From a virus, in IMG/VR virus record IMGVR_UViG_3300037485_000420, positions 1 to 29,219 of that record: DNA of 29,219 bases; one strand, 5' to 3'. Under the pieces are notes generated by a model. It had not been told where the DNA came from. It ran no database searches and worked only from the letters and a program-made list of their open reading frames with translations. Numbering within the stretch: the first letter of the stretch is position 1; each line of letters starts with the position of its first letter. The translations under genes were made by a program, and so were the position numbers. Of the stretch, positions 5,937 through 11,464 are shown piece by piece.

Positions 5937-6481
5937 AACAATGAGATTACTGCTTTTTGTACTTCAGTCAATTCAAATTGGCTCAATGGCTTTAAGAATT
6001 GTTCTTTAGTAATCTCGCCAGAATCAACCTTTGCTAATCCATTCTCAAATCTTTCTTGAGGCATTGTAGGTTTCTTATTAACGTGTTTAGTAACATCGTT
6101 AGCGTCATCGTCTTGCATAGATAAACTCAATAAACTTTGAAGCGTATAACGTCTAAAGTAAGAAATACATCCTCCCAACTTTTGTGGGTCTGTTAGTTCT
6201 GGTAATTGCATTAAACTAAACACTTGGTCTTCTGTTTCAATGTCATATATCTCACTTCTTACACATCCATTTATAATAGGCTGTAAGAGCAGTAAATTGT
6301 ATTTATGTAGTATTGGCTCAACTACATCTAAAATAGTGTTTAAATCAGCATATTTTGATTTAAAGAAAGGATTGTCGGCAGACTTGTTAATCTTACCGAT
6401 TGCTTGTTTAGCTAAATGTAGCTTGTAATAAATTCCGTTTACTCTTGGAATTGCGTCTTCAAATTTTTCTACGTTTTTCAT
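5933..6481 (-). CDS. erf: ERF-family single-strand annealing protein
   Basis: The protein is 182 aa. Residues 37-47 NPFFKSKYADL and 100-114 QKLGGCISYFRRYTL, followed by DDDAND (124-129), are the hallmark blocks of ERF (essential recombination function) proteins such as that of P22. These proteins anneal complementary single strands and can promote circularisation of phage DNA. The C-terminal 50 residues are a separate helical part. It pairs with the exonuclease two genes downstream. The ATG at 6481 is preceded by a 56-nt gap with an A-rich leader and a TATATTTG box. Confidence 0.85.
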   Translation of the reverse strand: MKNVEKFEDAIPRVNGIYYKLHLAKQAIGKINKSADNPFFKSKYADLNTILDVVEPILHKYNLLLLQPIINGCVRSEIYDIETEDQVFSLMQLPELTDPQKLGGCISYFRRYTLQSLLSLSMQDDDANDVTKHVNKKPTMPQERFENGLAKVDSGEITKEQFLKPLSQFELTEVQKAVISLL

Positions 6482-6505
6482 CTTGTTTTGGTTTTAAATT
6501 GTTTA

Positions 6506-6513
6506 CAAATATA
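6506..6513 (-). promoter_or_regulatory. -7-like box upstream of the ERF gene
   Basis: Minus-strand TATATTTG fits TAnnTTTG, 24 nt before the ATG at 6481, in a 56-nt non-coding gap. No TTG is seen 19-21 nt further up, so it is a weak candidate in AT-rich DNA. Confidence 0.3.
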
Positions 6514-6537
6514 ATAGTTATTAACTTATTAAACTAA

Positions 6538-6912
6538 TTATTTGTATTTTTTTATTAATTCTTCTTGTAATAATCTCATTTGAAAGTAGTTTTCACACTT
6601 CAATACTCGCTCTTCCAACTTAGTAATTAAAGGATATTCAATAGTGAATTCACTTTGTTCTAAATCTCTAAAAATCAGTGAGTAAATATATTTGAAATCA
6701 ATTTCGTTTTTTAGGTTTTCAAACTGCTTCAATGCGTAAACAACATTCGAATGGTCTCTATTCAATACCTCACCGATTTTTTGTAAACTCCAGCCTTTGT
6801 TTCTTAGATATTTACTGATTACAAATCTAGCGTATACTTTTTCTCGTTTGCGTGATTTAGTATTTACTTCGTATTTTGCAATAACTTCGTTTAATAATTC
6901 TTTATTCTCCAT
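6538..6912 (-). CDS. Stand-alone DnaA domain-IV-like DNA-binding protein
   Basis: I choose ATG 6912 (MENKELLNEVIAKY), 124 aa; the 133-residue version adds a basic stub lying in the upstream gene. Residues ~23-62 read KREKVYARFVISKYLRNKGW followed by SLQKIGEVLNRDHSNVVYAL, matching the C-terminal domain IV of the replication initiator DnaA, whose 'RDHSxVxxA' loop and helix-turn-helix contact the DnaA box. The ATPase domain III is absent. The remaining 60 residues are helical and unrelated. It may mark the phage origin or compete with host DnaA. It lies at the front of the replication module. Confidence 0.75.
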   Translation of the reverse strand: MENKELLNEVIAKYEVNTKSRKREKVYARFVISKYLRNKGWSLQKIGEVLNRDHSNVVYALKQFENLKNEIDFKYIYSLIFRDLEQSEFTIEYPLITKLEERVLKCENYFQMRLLQEELIKKYK

Positions 6913-6916
6913 TTTC

Positions 6917-7147
6917 TTAATCTTTAAAAGTTTCTTCACACCACTTGCGGAATGACTGTTGTATTTTAATTTGCTGTTCCATAGCTTCGATATCTGCTGA
7001 ATCTATCATGTGAGAATCATAAGAACGGATTGAACTTACAACCAAGTTACGCTTCATCTTTGCAGTTCGTTGCATTGGTATGTCTTCTAAATAGTCACCC
7101 AATACTGGGAGTACTTGAGTTACTAACATTTTTTGTTCGATTGTCAT
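6917..7147 (-). CDS. Hypothetical early protein
   Basis: The protein is 76 aa and helical (MTIEQKMLVTQVLPVLGDYLEDI...), with a central basic stretch (RTAKMKRNLVVSSIRSYD) and an acidic/aromatic end (FRKWCEETFKD). I recall similar small proteins from Bacteroidota phage early regions but cannot name a family. It lies 4 nt before the chosen start of the DnaA-IV-like gene, so the two may be made together. Confidence 0.55.
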   Translation of the reverse strand: MTIEQKMLVTQVLPVLGDYLEDIPMQRTAKMKRNLVVSSIRSYDSHMIDSADIEAMEQQIKIQQSFRKWCEETFKD

Positions 7148-7175
7148 ACTATTACCTTATTTATTTATTTATTTT

Positions 7176-7388
7176 TCAAACTATTGCCTTAATTTCTCGT
7201 TTAACATCTAACCAATAAACTGCTTTTTCGTGGTTTTGTAGTTTAACCATTTCTATTCGAACATTCTCGGCAACATATAACGCAGCTTGTTTGACCACTG
7301 CATTAATTAACGCTTCACTACCATCTAATAAAGAAACGTCATATCTTACAAATTCGTAAATGCTAAATGCTTTTTCTTGTGATGTCAT
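7176..7388 (-). CDS. Hypothetical early protein
   Basis: The protein is 70 aa, helical, beginning MTSQEKAFSIYEFVRYDV and including AALYVAENVRIEMVKLQN. No motif or family is recognised. It follows the gene at 7391-7582 by 2 nt and is separated from the next gene by 28 nt, so it belongs to the same early transcript. Confidence 0.5.
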   Translation of the reverse strand: MTSQEKAFSIYEFVRYDVSLLDGSEALINAVVKQAALYVAENVRIEMVKLQNHEKAVYWLDVKREIKAIV

Positions 7389-7390
7389 AA

Positions 7391-7582
7391 CTATTTATTT
7401 ACTTGATTTAATTTAATTCTACGGATTTCATTCATTAACTCCACGTTGTAAGTAGTGAAGTGTTGTTTACGGTGAGCATCGTTTACTCCCATTGGAGGAA
7501 AGTAAGTATTCTCTGCCTTTGTTGGCTTTACGCTTCTATTCAAAAAGTTCTTAATTATCTGCATGGTGTTCAAGTTTTTCAT
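7391..7582 (-). CDS. Hypothetical small basic protein
   Basis: The protein is 63 aa from ATG 7582 (or 57 aa from ATG 7564, MQIIKNFLNRSVKP). It is basic, with a Pro-rich centre (TYFPPMGVNDAHRKQHF) and a helical end (ELMNEIRRIKLNQVNK). The overlap with the upstream gene (7551-7748) is 32 nt or 14 nt depending on start; the shorter is more usual. Function unknown. Confidence 0.5.
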   Translation of the reverse strand: MKNLNTMQIIKNFLNRSVKPTKAENTYFPPMGVNDAHRKQHFTTYNVELMNEIRRIKLNQVNK

Positions 7583-7748
7583 AAATTAATAATTCTATTT
7601 TGGAAATGTGAATGTCTATTAAGTCAAAAACATTTTGTCCTCCGATTTCTAAGCCTATTATATCAATGTAGTTGTTATCGTCTTCGATTATTTCGTAAGT
7701 GACATCAATGTCAACTCCTTCTATTGTTACTATTGTTTCGTGTTTCAT
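7551..7748 (-). CDS. Small acidic protein, paralogue of the gene at 7745-7930
   Basis: The protein is 65 aa, strongly acidic (MKHETIVTIEGVDIDVTYEI...). It aligns along its length with the next gene upstream: M+xETI near the start, VDID at residues 12-15, a shared acidic turn, then 'I+I..L.I...NV..L+D' and a 'IE.LI...L' helix. The two therefore come from a tandem duplication. Role unknown; small acidic phage proteins often mimic DNA or bind host enzymes, which is only a thought here. It overlaps the paralogue by 4 nt (ATGA). Confidence 0.6.
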   Translation of the reverse strand: MKHETIVTIEGVDIDVTYEIIEDDNNYIDIIGLEIGGQNVFDLIDIHISKIELLIYEKLEHHADN

Positions 7749-7930
7749 GATTGTAATTGTGTTAAAATTAATGTTTCTATTTCTTCGTAGCGGTCATCTA
7801 GTAAATGATTTACATTTATACTAGCTATTGACAATTCAGTTATTTCAATGCATCCTATATCTTCAGGATTCCATTCGCAGATAGCGTCAATATCAACTTC
7901 GTCTAGTTGTATTATTGTTTCGTATCTCAT
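7745..7930 (-). CDS. Small acidic protein, paralogue of the gene at 7551-7748
   Basis: The protein is 61 aa (MRYETIIQLDEVDIDAICEW...), acidic, with the same beta-beta-alpha-like layout as its downstream neighbour. Shared positions include ETI, VDID, an 'IEITELSI' strand against 'IDIIGLEI', NV and a C-terminal 'EIETLILTQL' helix. Its ATG overlaps the stop of the 46-residue gene upstream (ATGA). Function is unknown. Confidence 0.6.
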   Translation of the reverse strand: MRYETIIQLDEVDIDAICEWNPEDIGCIEITELSIASINVNHLLDDRYEEIETLILTQLQS

Positions 7931-8067
7931 TTTGCGTTTTGTTTAAGTGTAAAATAATAATCTTCTGCAACGTCAATCGCTAAAGTGATTTGATTAGCTG
8001 AAATCCAATCTCCTTGCTCAAGATAAAATTCTTTAATTAATTCTAGTTGTTTAATTGTTTCGTTCAT
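7927..8067 (-). CDS. 46-residue early protein
   Basis: A short frame from ATG 8067 to TGA 7927 codes MNETIKQLELIKEFYLEQGD and on to ...YYFTLKQNAK. It is helical and acidic. The case for a real gene is the ATGA overlap with the next ATG at 7930, the A-rich leader (AAAACAAAAAAACATG) typical here, and the fact that it fills an otherwise empty stretch between two genes. No family is recognised. Confidence 0.6.
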   Translation of the reverse strand: MNETIKQLELIKEFYLEQGDWISANQITLAIDVAEDYYFTLKQNAK

Positions 8068-8108
8068 GTTTTTTTGTTTTTAAAGGTTTATTAATTTTTG
8101 ATTGATGA

Positions 8109-8309
8109 TTATGAATTTAAAATAATTTCTAACTCGTTATGATTCAACTCAACTATGTATATATTCTTGTCGAATTCATCTATAAATATACGCTGATTAC
8201 CATTGTATACTGTGCCTATATAAGTGTAGTGACCTGTAAGGTAAACTATTCTTCCGTTCTGCTCTAAAGTTGGTAATGATTGAAGAAATACTCCTGATAC
8301 GTTTTTCAT
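8109..8309 (-). CDS. First gene of the early block, hypothetical
   Basis: The protein is 66 aa (MKNVSGVFLQSLPTLEQNGR...), beta-rich with alternating hydrophobic and polar residues (IVYLTGHYTYIGTVYNG; IFIDEFDKNIYIVEL), suggesting a small beta barrel such as an SH3-like or Tudor-like fold. Function unknown. It stands directly behind the best promoter in the window (8339-8370), so it is probably among the first proteins made after infection; such genes often act on the host. Confidence 0.55.
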   Translation of the reverse strand: MKNVSGVFLQSLPTLEQNGRIVYLTGHYTYIGTVYNGNQRIFIDEFDKNIYIVELNHNELEIILNS

Positions 8310-8338
8310 AATTTTGTTTTTTGTTTAATTGATATATG

Positions 8339-8370
8339 CAAATCTAAGTACTTTGTTTATAACTACCAAA
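8339..8370 (-). promoter_or_regulatory. Early promoter, Bacteroidota type
   Basis: Minus strand: -33 TTTG at 8370-8367, 20-nt spacer, -7 TAGATTTG at 8346-8339. This matches the known Bacteroidota consensus TTTG-N19-21-TAnnTTTG fully. Transcription would start near 8333, about 24 nt before the ATG at 8309, and run through the early block to the sigma-like gene. One ATATGCAAA sequence (8334-8342, plus strand) overlaps the -7 box and could be an operator. Confidence 0.65.
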
Positions 8371-8433
8371 CTTTTTAACAATTATTTTTCATTTATTTTT
8401 AGTTTCTCAATGTTTACAATACTTTCAGCGCAT

Positions 8434-8461
8434 AAAAAAAGGAGATATTTCTACCTCCTTT
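8434..8461 (-). terminator. Intrinsic terminator of the late transcript
   Basis: Minus strand: AAAGGAGGTA-GAAA-TATCTCCTTT followed by TTTT. The stem is 10 bp with one G-U pair, capped by a GNRA-type GAAA loop, and the T-run totals seven. It lies after the metallophosphoesterase gene and before the early promoter, so it should stop late transcription from entering the early block. Confidence 0.75.
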
Positions 8462-8492
8462 AACCTAAACATGAAAAACAAAACTTGTTAAC

Positions 8493-8521
8493 TGTCCCAA
8501 ATATAGTAAACTTTTGGGACA
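8493..8521. promoter_or_regulatory. Perfect inverted repeat TGTCCCAAA-N11-TTTGGGACA
   Basis: The 9-bp arms lie at 8493-8501 and 8513-8521; their centres are about two helical turns apart, as for a dimeric repressor. On the minus strand a TAnnTTTG box (TATATTTG, 8498-8505) overlaps one arm. RNA from it would meet the terminator at 8434 after about 55 nt. An operator, or a short RNA or attenuator, are both possible. Confidence 0.5.
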
Positions 8522-8538
8522 AATACTCTTTACATTTT

Positions 8539-8595
8539 TATATCTTTTTGCATATACTATTTAGCATTATGGCTTTTTTATATGCTTTTGCATAT
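8539..8595. repeat. 17-bp direct repeats, 40 bp apart
   Basis: TATATCTTTTTGCATAT (8539-8555) and TATATGCTTTTGCATAT (8579-8595) differ at two positions. Both contain TTTGCATAT; a third copy lies inverted at 8334-8342 over the early promoter. They may be protein-binding sites of the control region or an origin. Confidence 0.5.
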
Positions 8596-8601
8596 TATAT
8601 C

Positions 8602-9480
8602 TTACAAAGGAAACTTTCTTGAATCAATAACTTTATTTATATTTCTTACTCCACTACTTTGAACCCGATTCATATCAATAGTTAATATTCGACCTCCGAT
8701 TGGTTTAGCTGGTGCGCCTCGTTCAACGTGCCATCCTTTTGAGCCATCTTCGTATTCTTCCTTATAAGCTCCAGTAATCATTAAATGCAAATCCTTGTGT
8801 TGTATTTTGTACCCAGTCTTTGAGTTAAATATCATCGTTTCCCTCACATCGTTTCTTGCAGCGTTTTCGTGAATGTGTCCCATTGTAAACACATCAAAAT
8901 TCTCACACATTTCTAAAGCACGTGTCAAATTGATTGCTCCTTTTGTAACAACTCCACCACCACCCGAGCCATGAAAGTATTTTATTCTAGTTGTTGATTC
9001 CATTGTTTCACCAACTACCTGGACTACATTTAACCAACCACCATAGCCGCCCGTTTGAACGCTTGTACCATTTTTGTAATTAAGTAAATCAACAAATCTT
9101 TGAAGTATATCAGTTTCCTGCCATTTGATAATTGCAGTTTCATGATTTCCGTAACCTATGACAGTTAACAAATGTGCGTAAGGTGACCACCATTCGACAG
9201 CAGTTTCAACAATAGAATCTAAATATTTTGAGTTGTTATGCTCTGGTCTAATATCAGATTTTGAACTACGTTTGTCCCCTCTTCCTTGCATTAAACAAAA
9301 GAAATCACCGTTAATCATTATCGGCAAATTTTCTTTAACGCAATAGTCCAAATGGCGCTTTAAATAATCCCAATCACATTTTGGATTGTCCCAGTGTATA
9401 TCAGAAAGCATTGCAATTTTTACGCTTTTACCATGCAATCTGAGTACATGAACGTTTTTACTGTGTTTAATTAACTCCAT
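8602..9480 (-). CDS. Calcineurin-like metallophosphoesterase
   Basis: The protein is 292 aa. The metal-binding motifs are all present and in order: DIH (27-29), GD (58-59), GNHE (111-114), His170 (FHGSG) and GHIH (201-204). The fold hydrolyses phosphodiester or phosphomonoester bonds with two metal ions; the substrate cannot be read from sequence. It is cytoplasmic, with no signal peptide. It is the last gene of the late block, after the endolysin and a terminator (9488-9512), and before the control region. The position outside the replication module is odd for a nuclease of the SbcD type; it could act on host nucleotides or signals. The upstream sequence ATTATAccTAATG resembles a degenerate copy of the CCATTATAAnnTATG element. 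Confidence 0.85.
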   Translation of the reverse strand: MELIKHSKNVHVLRLHGKSVKIAMLSDIHWDNPKCDWDYLKRHLDYCVKENLPIMINGDFFCLMQGRGDKRSSKSDIRPEHNNSKYLDSIVETAVEWWSPYAHLLTVIGYGNHETAIIKWQETDILQRFVDLLNYKNGTSVQTGGYGGWLNVVQVVGETMESTTRIKYFHGSGGGGVVTKGAINLTRALEMCENFDVFTMGHIHENAARNDVRETMIFNSKTGYKIQHKDLHLMITGAYKEEYEDGSKGWHVERGAPAKPIGGRILTIDMNRVQSSGVRNINKVIDSRKFPL

Positions 9481-9487
9481 TAGGTAT

Positions 9488-9512
9488 AATTAAAAAGCCC
9501 ATTTAAGGGCTT
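9488..9512 (-). terminator. Terminator after the endolysin gene
   Basis: Minus strand: AAGCCC-ttaaat-GGGCTT followed by TTTAATT. The stem is 6 bp and the T-run about five. It lies 5 nt after the endolysin stop and just before the phosphoesterase start at 9480. Confidence 0.65.
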
Positions 9513-9516
9513 GTAG

Positions 9517-10017
9517 TTAAATGTTTGGATAAAGTATCTTACCTTGTGTAATTACTTTTCCTTTGGTAACTAAAGGTAAAAGCGTTCTCCAGGTATGACC
9601 GAAAGTCTTTTCGAAATGTGGTGCATCTTTAAAGGATTTCCAATCACCTCCCCAAACCCAACCTTTTGATTTGAAGTAATTAACTACTTCAGTCCATTCA
9701 GGTGTTTTGTCTTTATCAATATCCTTTGTTAAGGACCAGGACGCTTCTTCAAATGTACCGTTTCCATCGTTATCGTATAGCAAAACTATATCGAAAGCTA
9801 AACCGTAATTATGAATTGACTGCCATTTATCCGCATTAGTTACTTTAGGTCTTTTCAAAAACAAAGCGTGTTGTTCTTCAGCAGTTCTAAGTACATAAGC
9901 AAATCTAAGTCTGCAATTTTTAGGAAGCATTGAATTGATTTCGAGGTATTGCTCACGAAGTTCCTGGCGAATCTTTGGATGTGCAAACTCTATTCTTTCT
10001 AAGGTTATTTTATCCAT
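9517..10017 (-). CDS. Endolysin, peptidase M15 (VanY/L-Ala-D-Glu or D-Ala peptidase type)
   Basis: The protein is 166 aa. The zinc site of M15 peptidases is clear: SIHNYGLAFD (67-76, His69 and Asp76 of SxHxxGxAxD) and DAPHFE (131-136, His134). R44 in the YVLRTAEEQ segment matches the conserved substrate-binding stretch. Residues 82-91 (DNDGNGTFEE) look like a calcium loop. There is no signal peptide, so it must leave through a holin. It cuts the peptide part of peptidoglycan at lysis. The holin and spanin-like genes lie directly upstream, and its 75-nt leader is made of 33-bp tandem repeats. Confidence 0.88.
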   Translation of the reverse strand: MDKITLERIEFAHPKIRQELREQYLEINSMLPKNCRLRFAYVLRTAEEQHALFLKRPKVTNADKWQSIHNYGLAFDIVLLYDNDGNGTFEEASWSLTKDIDKDKTPEWTEVVNYFKSKGWVWGGDWKSFKDAPHFEKTFGHTWRTLLPLVTKGKVITQGKILYPNI

Positions 10018-10020
10018 CTA

Positions 10021-10094
10021 TTTACACTTAATTGTTTACTGTCAACATATCTCTTTACATTTAGTTGTTTAGTGTCAACATATTTCTTTACATT
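10021..10094 (-). repeat. 33-bp tandem repeats in the endolysin leader
   Basis: Copies at 10021-10053 and 10054-10086 match at 29 of 33 positions, with a third partial copy (TTTACATT) from 10087. They fill the whole gap between the spanin-like and endolysin genes. On the minus strand each holds AATGTAAAGA-ATATG-TTGACA; the ATG TTG ACA begins a six-codon frame ending in TAA (MLTLNN and MLTVNN). Confidence 0.75.
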
Positions 10095-10530
10095 ATCTTC
10101 TTATATAAACTTTGAGTAAAGCTATGACAAATCCAATTGCAAAGCAAATAATTAAAATTTTAATAGGGAAATTCCACTTTTTCTTGATTGTTTTGTATTC
10201 AGTTTTCACCTTATATTTTACAACTTCAATCGAATCTCGTTTAAGTTTATATTCCGTTTTGATTTGATACCTCGTTTTAGGTATAAATACTTCGTTGTAA
10301 CGCACTATCGTATCGTACTTGGTAACATACTTTACCCACTCGTTATTTATGTAAACTGAATCAATCTTTTGAATCTCGATAGTATCGGAAATTGTTTCAC
10401 ATCGCATTCCTTTTTTAACTGCTTTTCCGTAGTGATACGAAGCTGAGCAGCCAGTCATAAAAATTAACCAAAGAATTGAGATTAAACAAGCCCAAATGAA
10501 CGCTATTAAATGCGTGAAATTTATTTTCAT
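10093..10530 (-). CDS. u-spanin-like lipoprotein with C-terminal membrane anchor
   Basis: The protein is 145 aa. An N-terminal hydrophobic stretch (residues 8-24) ends in FMTGC (24-28), a lipobox with Cys28 as lipid-attachment site. A periplasmic part with beta and charged helical segments (45-118) follows. The C-terminus has a second hydrophobic segment (about 121-139) and a basic end (KVYIRR). An outer-membrane lipid anchor plus an inner-membrane segment is the topology of unimolecular spanins such as T1 gp11, which fuse the two membranes at the last step of lysis. Position between holin and endolysin supports this. Spanins are known mainly from proteobacterial phages. A lysis regulator is the alternative. 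Confidence 0.6.
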   Translation of the reverse strand: MKINFTHLIAFIWACLISILWLIFMTGCSASYHYGKAVKKGMRCETISDTIEIQKIDSVYINNEWVKYVTKYDTIVRYNEVFIPKTRYQIKTEYKLKRDSIEVVKYKVKTEYKTIKKKWNFPIKILIICFAIGFVIALLKVYIRR

Positions 10531-10748
10531 TTTTCTAATTTTTTACTAAATGAATCTGAAATCTTACTACCTACCGCAACGGATAAAAAACCAAAGAATA
10601 CCTCGTTGTTAAAACCATGCATAAAGAAATCTATTAAGCCAACAAGTACGCATATAGAAAAAGAAGTAAACATTGTAAGCGAAGTTCTTGACCATTTGCC
10701 TTCTTTTTTTAAAGTATCACGAAATAAACCTTTTATTTTTTCTACCAT
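10527..10748 (-). CDS. Holin (probable)
   Basis: I choose ATG 10748 (MVEKIKGLFRDTLKKEGKWS), 73 aa, rather than 10763. After a basic amphipathic start come two hydrophobic segments (about 24-42 and 46-60, SLTMFTSFSICVLVGLIDFF and VFFGFLSVAVG) and a charged tail (SKKLEK). Small size, two membrane helices, basic tail and a place just upstream of spanin and endolysin fit a holin, which permeabilises the inner membrane to release the endolysin. It overlaps the spanin-like gene by 4 nt. Confidence 0.65.
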   Translation of the reverse strand: MVEKIKGLFRDTLKKEGKWSRTSLTMFTSFSICVLVGLIDFFMHGFNNEVFFGFLSVAVGSKISDSFSKKLEK

Positions 10749-10944
10749 TTGGAAGTACCGCAATTAGTTTCTCTTTTATTTCTACTTTACTATGTGTTGA
10801 TGCTTGTCTAATTTCTTGATTTGCGCTTAAACAATTGAATAGTTTATCTTCAACGGAGTTCAATCTAGAGTTCATCCAAACTAATGCAATAACGGTCATT
10901 CCTAAAGCTCCATGTTTTTTAATAGTTTCGGTAATTTCAAGCAT
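10717..10944 (-). CDS. Small membrane-anchored protein of the lysis cassette
   Basis: The protein is 75 aa with one hydrophobic segment near the N-terminus (HGALGMTVIALVWMNSRL, ~10-27) and then a helical, charged domain ending NGRKNKRFIS. It overlaps the holin gene by 32 nt and follows the connector gene by 10 nt. Such single-span proteins beside holins are often antiholins or holin partners, but nothing in the sequence decides this. Confidence 0.5.
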   Translation of the reverse strand: MLEITETIKKHGALGMTVIALVWMNSRLNSVEDKLFNCLSANQEIRQASTHSKVEIKEKLIAVLPNGRKNKRFIS

Positions 10945-10954
10945 TGTTTGTGGT

Positions 10955-11464
10955 TTATAAAAATAAAATAGAATCGTTGAATCCTTGCGTTTGTTGAATC
11001 GATGGTCTAATGTCTGAATCTCTATTTAAAGGTGAAATGAAATTGGGAAACAAGTCTTTATTCATATCCAAATATTTCCACAATCTTGATTCGTAGAAAC
11101 TAGCTTTTTGTGCGTAGTGGTCTTGTACAAAATTTACCTCGCCTTGACTAACGTTATTCGAATAGTCTCCATTTTGCGTTTGGATTCCTTTATTCTTTAA
11201 TTGGTAAGATAAACCAAAAGCAGCATCTTCTGCACTTCTCCAGGCAATAGCGGGTTGAATGTACGTTACTAGTTCTTCTTCTTCAGGTAGTAAAGTTTGG
11301 TCATTGTATGCAGCCAAAATGTAGTTATAAAAATAAGTACCAAGAATAGGCATTATTCTCATGTCACTTTGAGTCTTGATGAAAGGAACGATGTTATTAA
11401 CGTCAATATTTGCAGTAATTGGAGTCTGCGTTTTTAGGTAGTTTTCAGTTACAAAATAAATCAT
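10955..11464 (-). CDS. Head-tail connector / head completion protein (DUF6712-like)
   Basis: The protein is 169 aa, mostly helical (YLKTQTPITANIDVNNIVPF; ILGTYFYNYILAAYND; EEEELVTYIQPAIAWRSAED), then a region with QGEVNFVQDHYAQKASFYES. This is the style of the Bacteroidota phage head-closure proteins grouped as DUF6712 (recalled, not searched), which sit under the portal. It directly follows and overlaps the portal gene by 4 nt, which supports an adaptor role. Confidence 0.6.
   Translation of the reverse strand: MIYFVTENYLKTQTPITANIDVNNIVPFIKTQSDMRIMPILGTYFYNYILAAYNDQTLLPEEEELVTYIQPAIAWRSAEDAAFGLSYQLKNKGIQTQNGDYSNNVSQGEVNFVQDHYAQKASFYESRLWKYLDMNKDLFPNFISPLNRDSDIRPSIQQTQGFNDSILFL

Noticed and set aside
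8310-8601. Integrase attachment site or CRISPR array in the control region
   Set aside because: There is no integrase gene, and the repeats are two or three copies without regular spacers.
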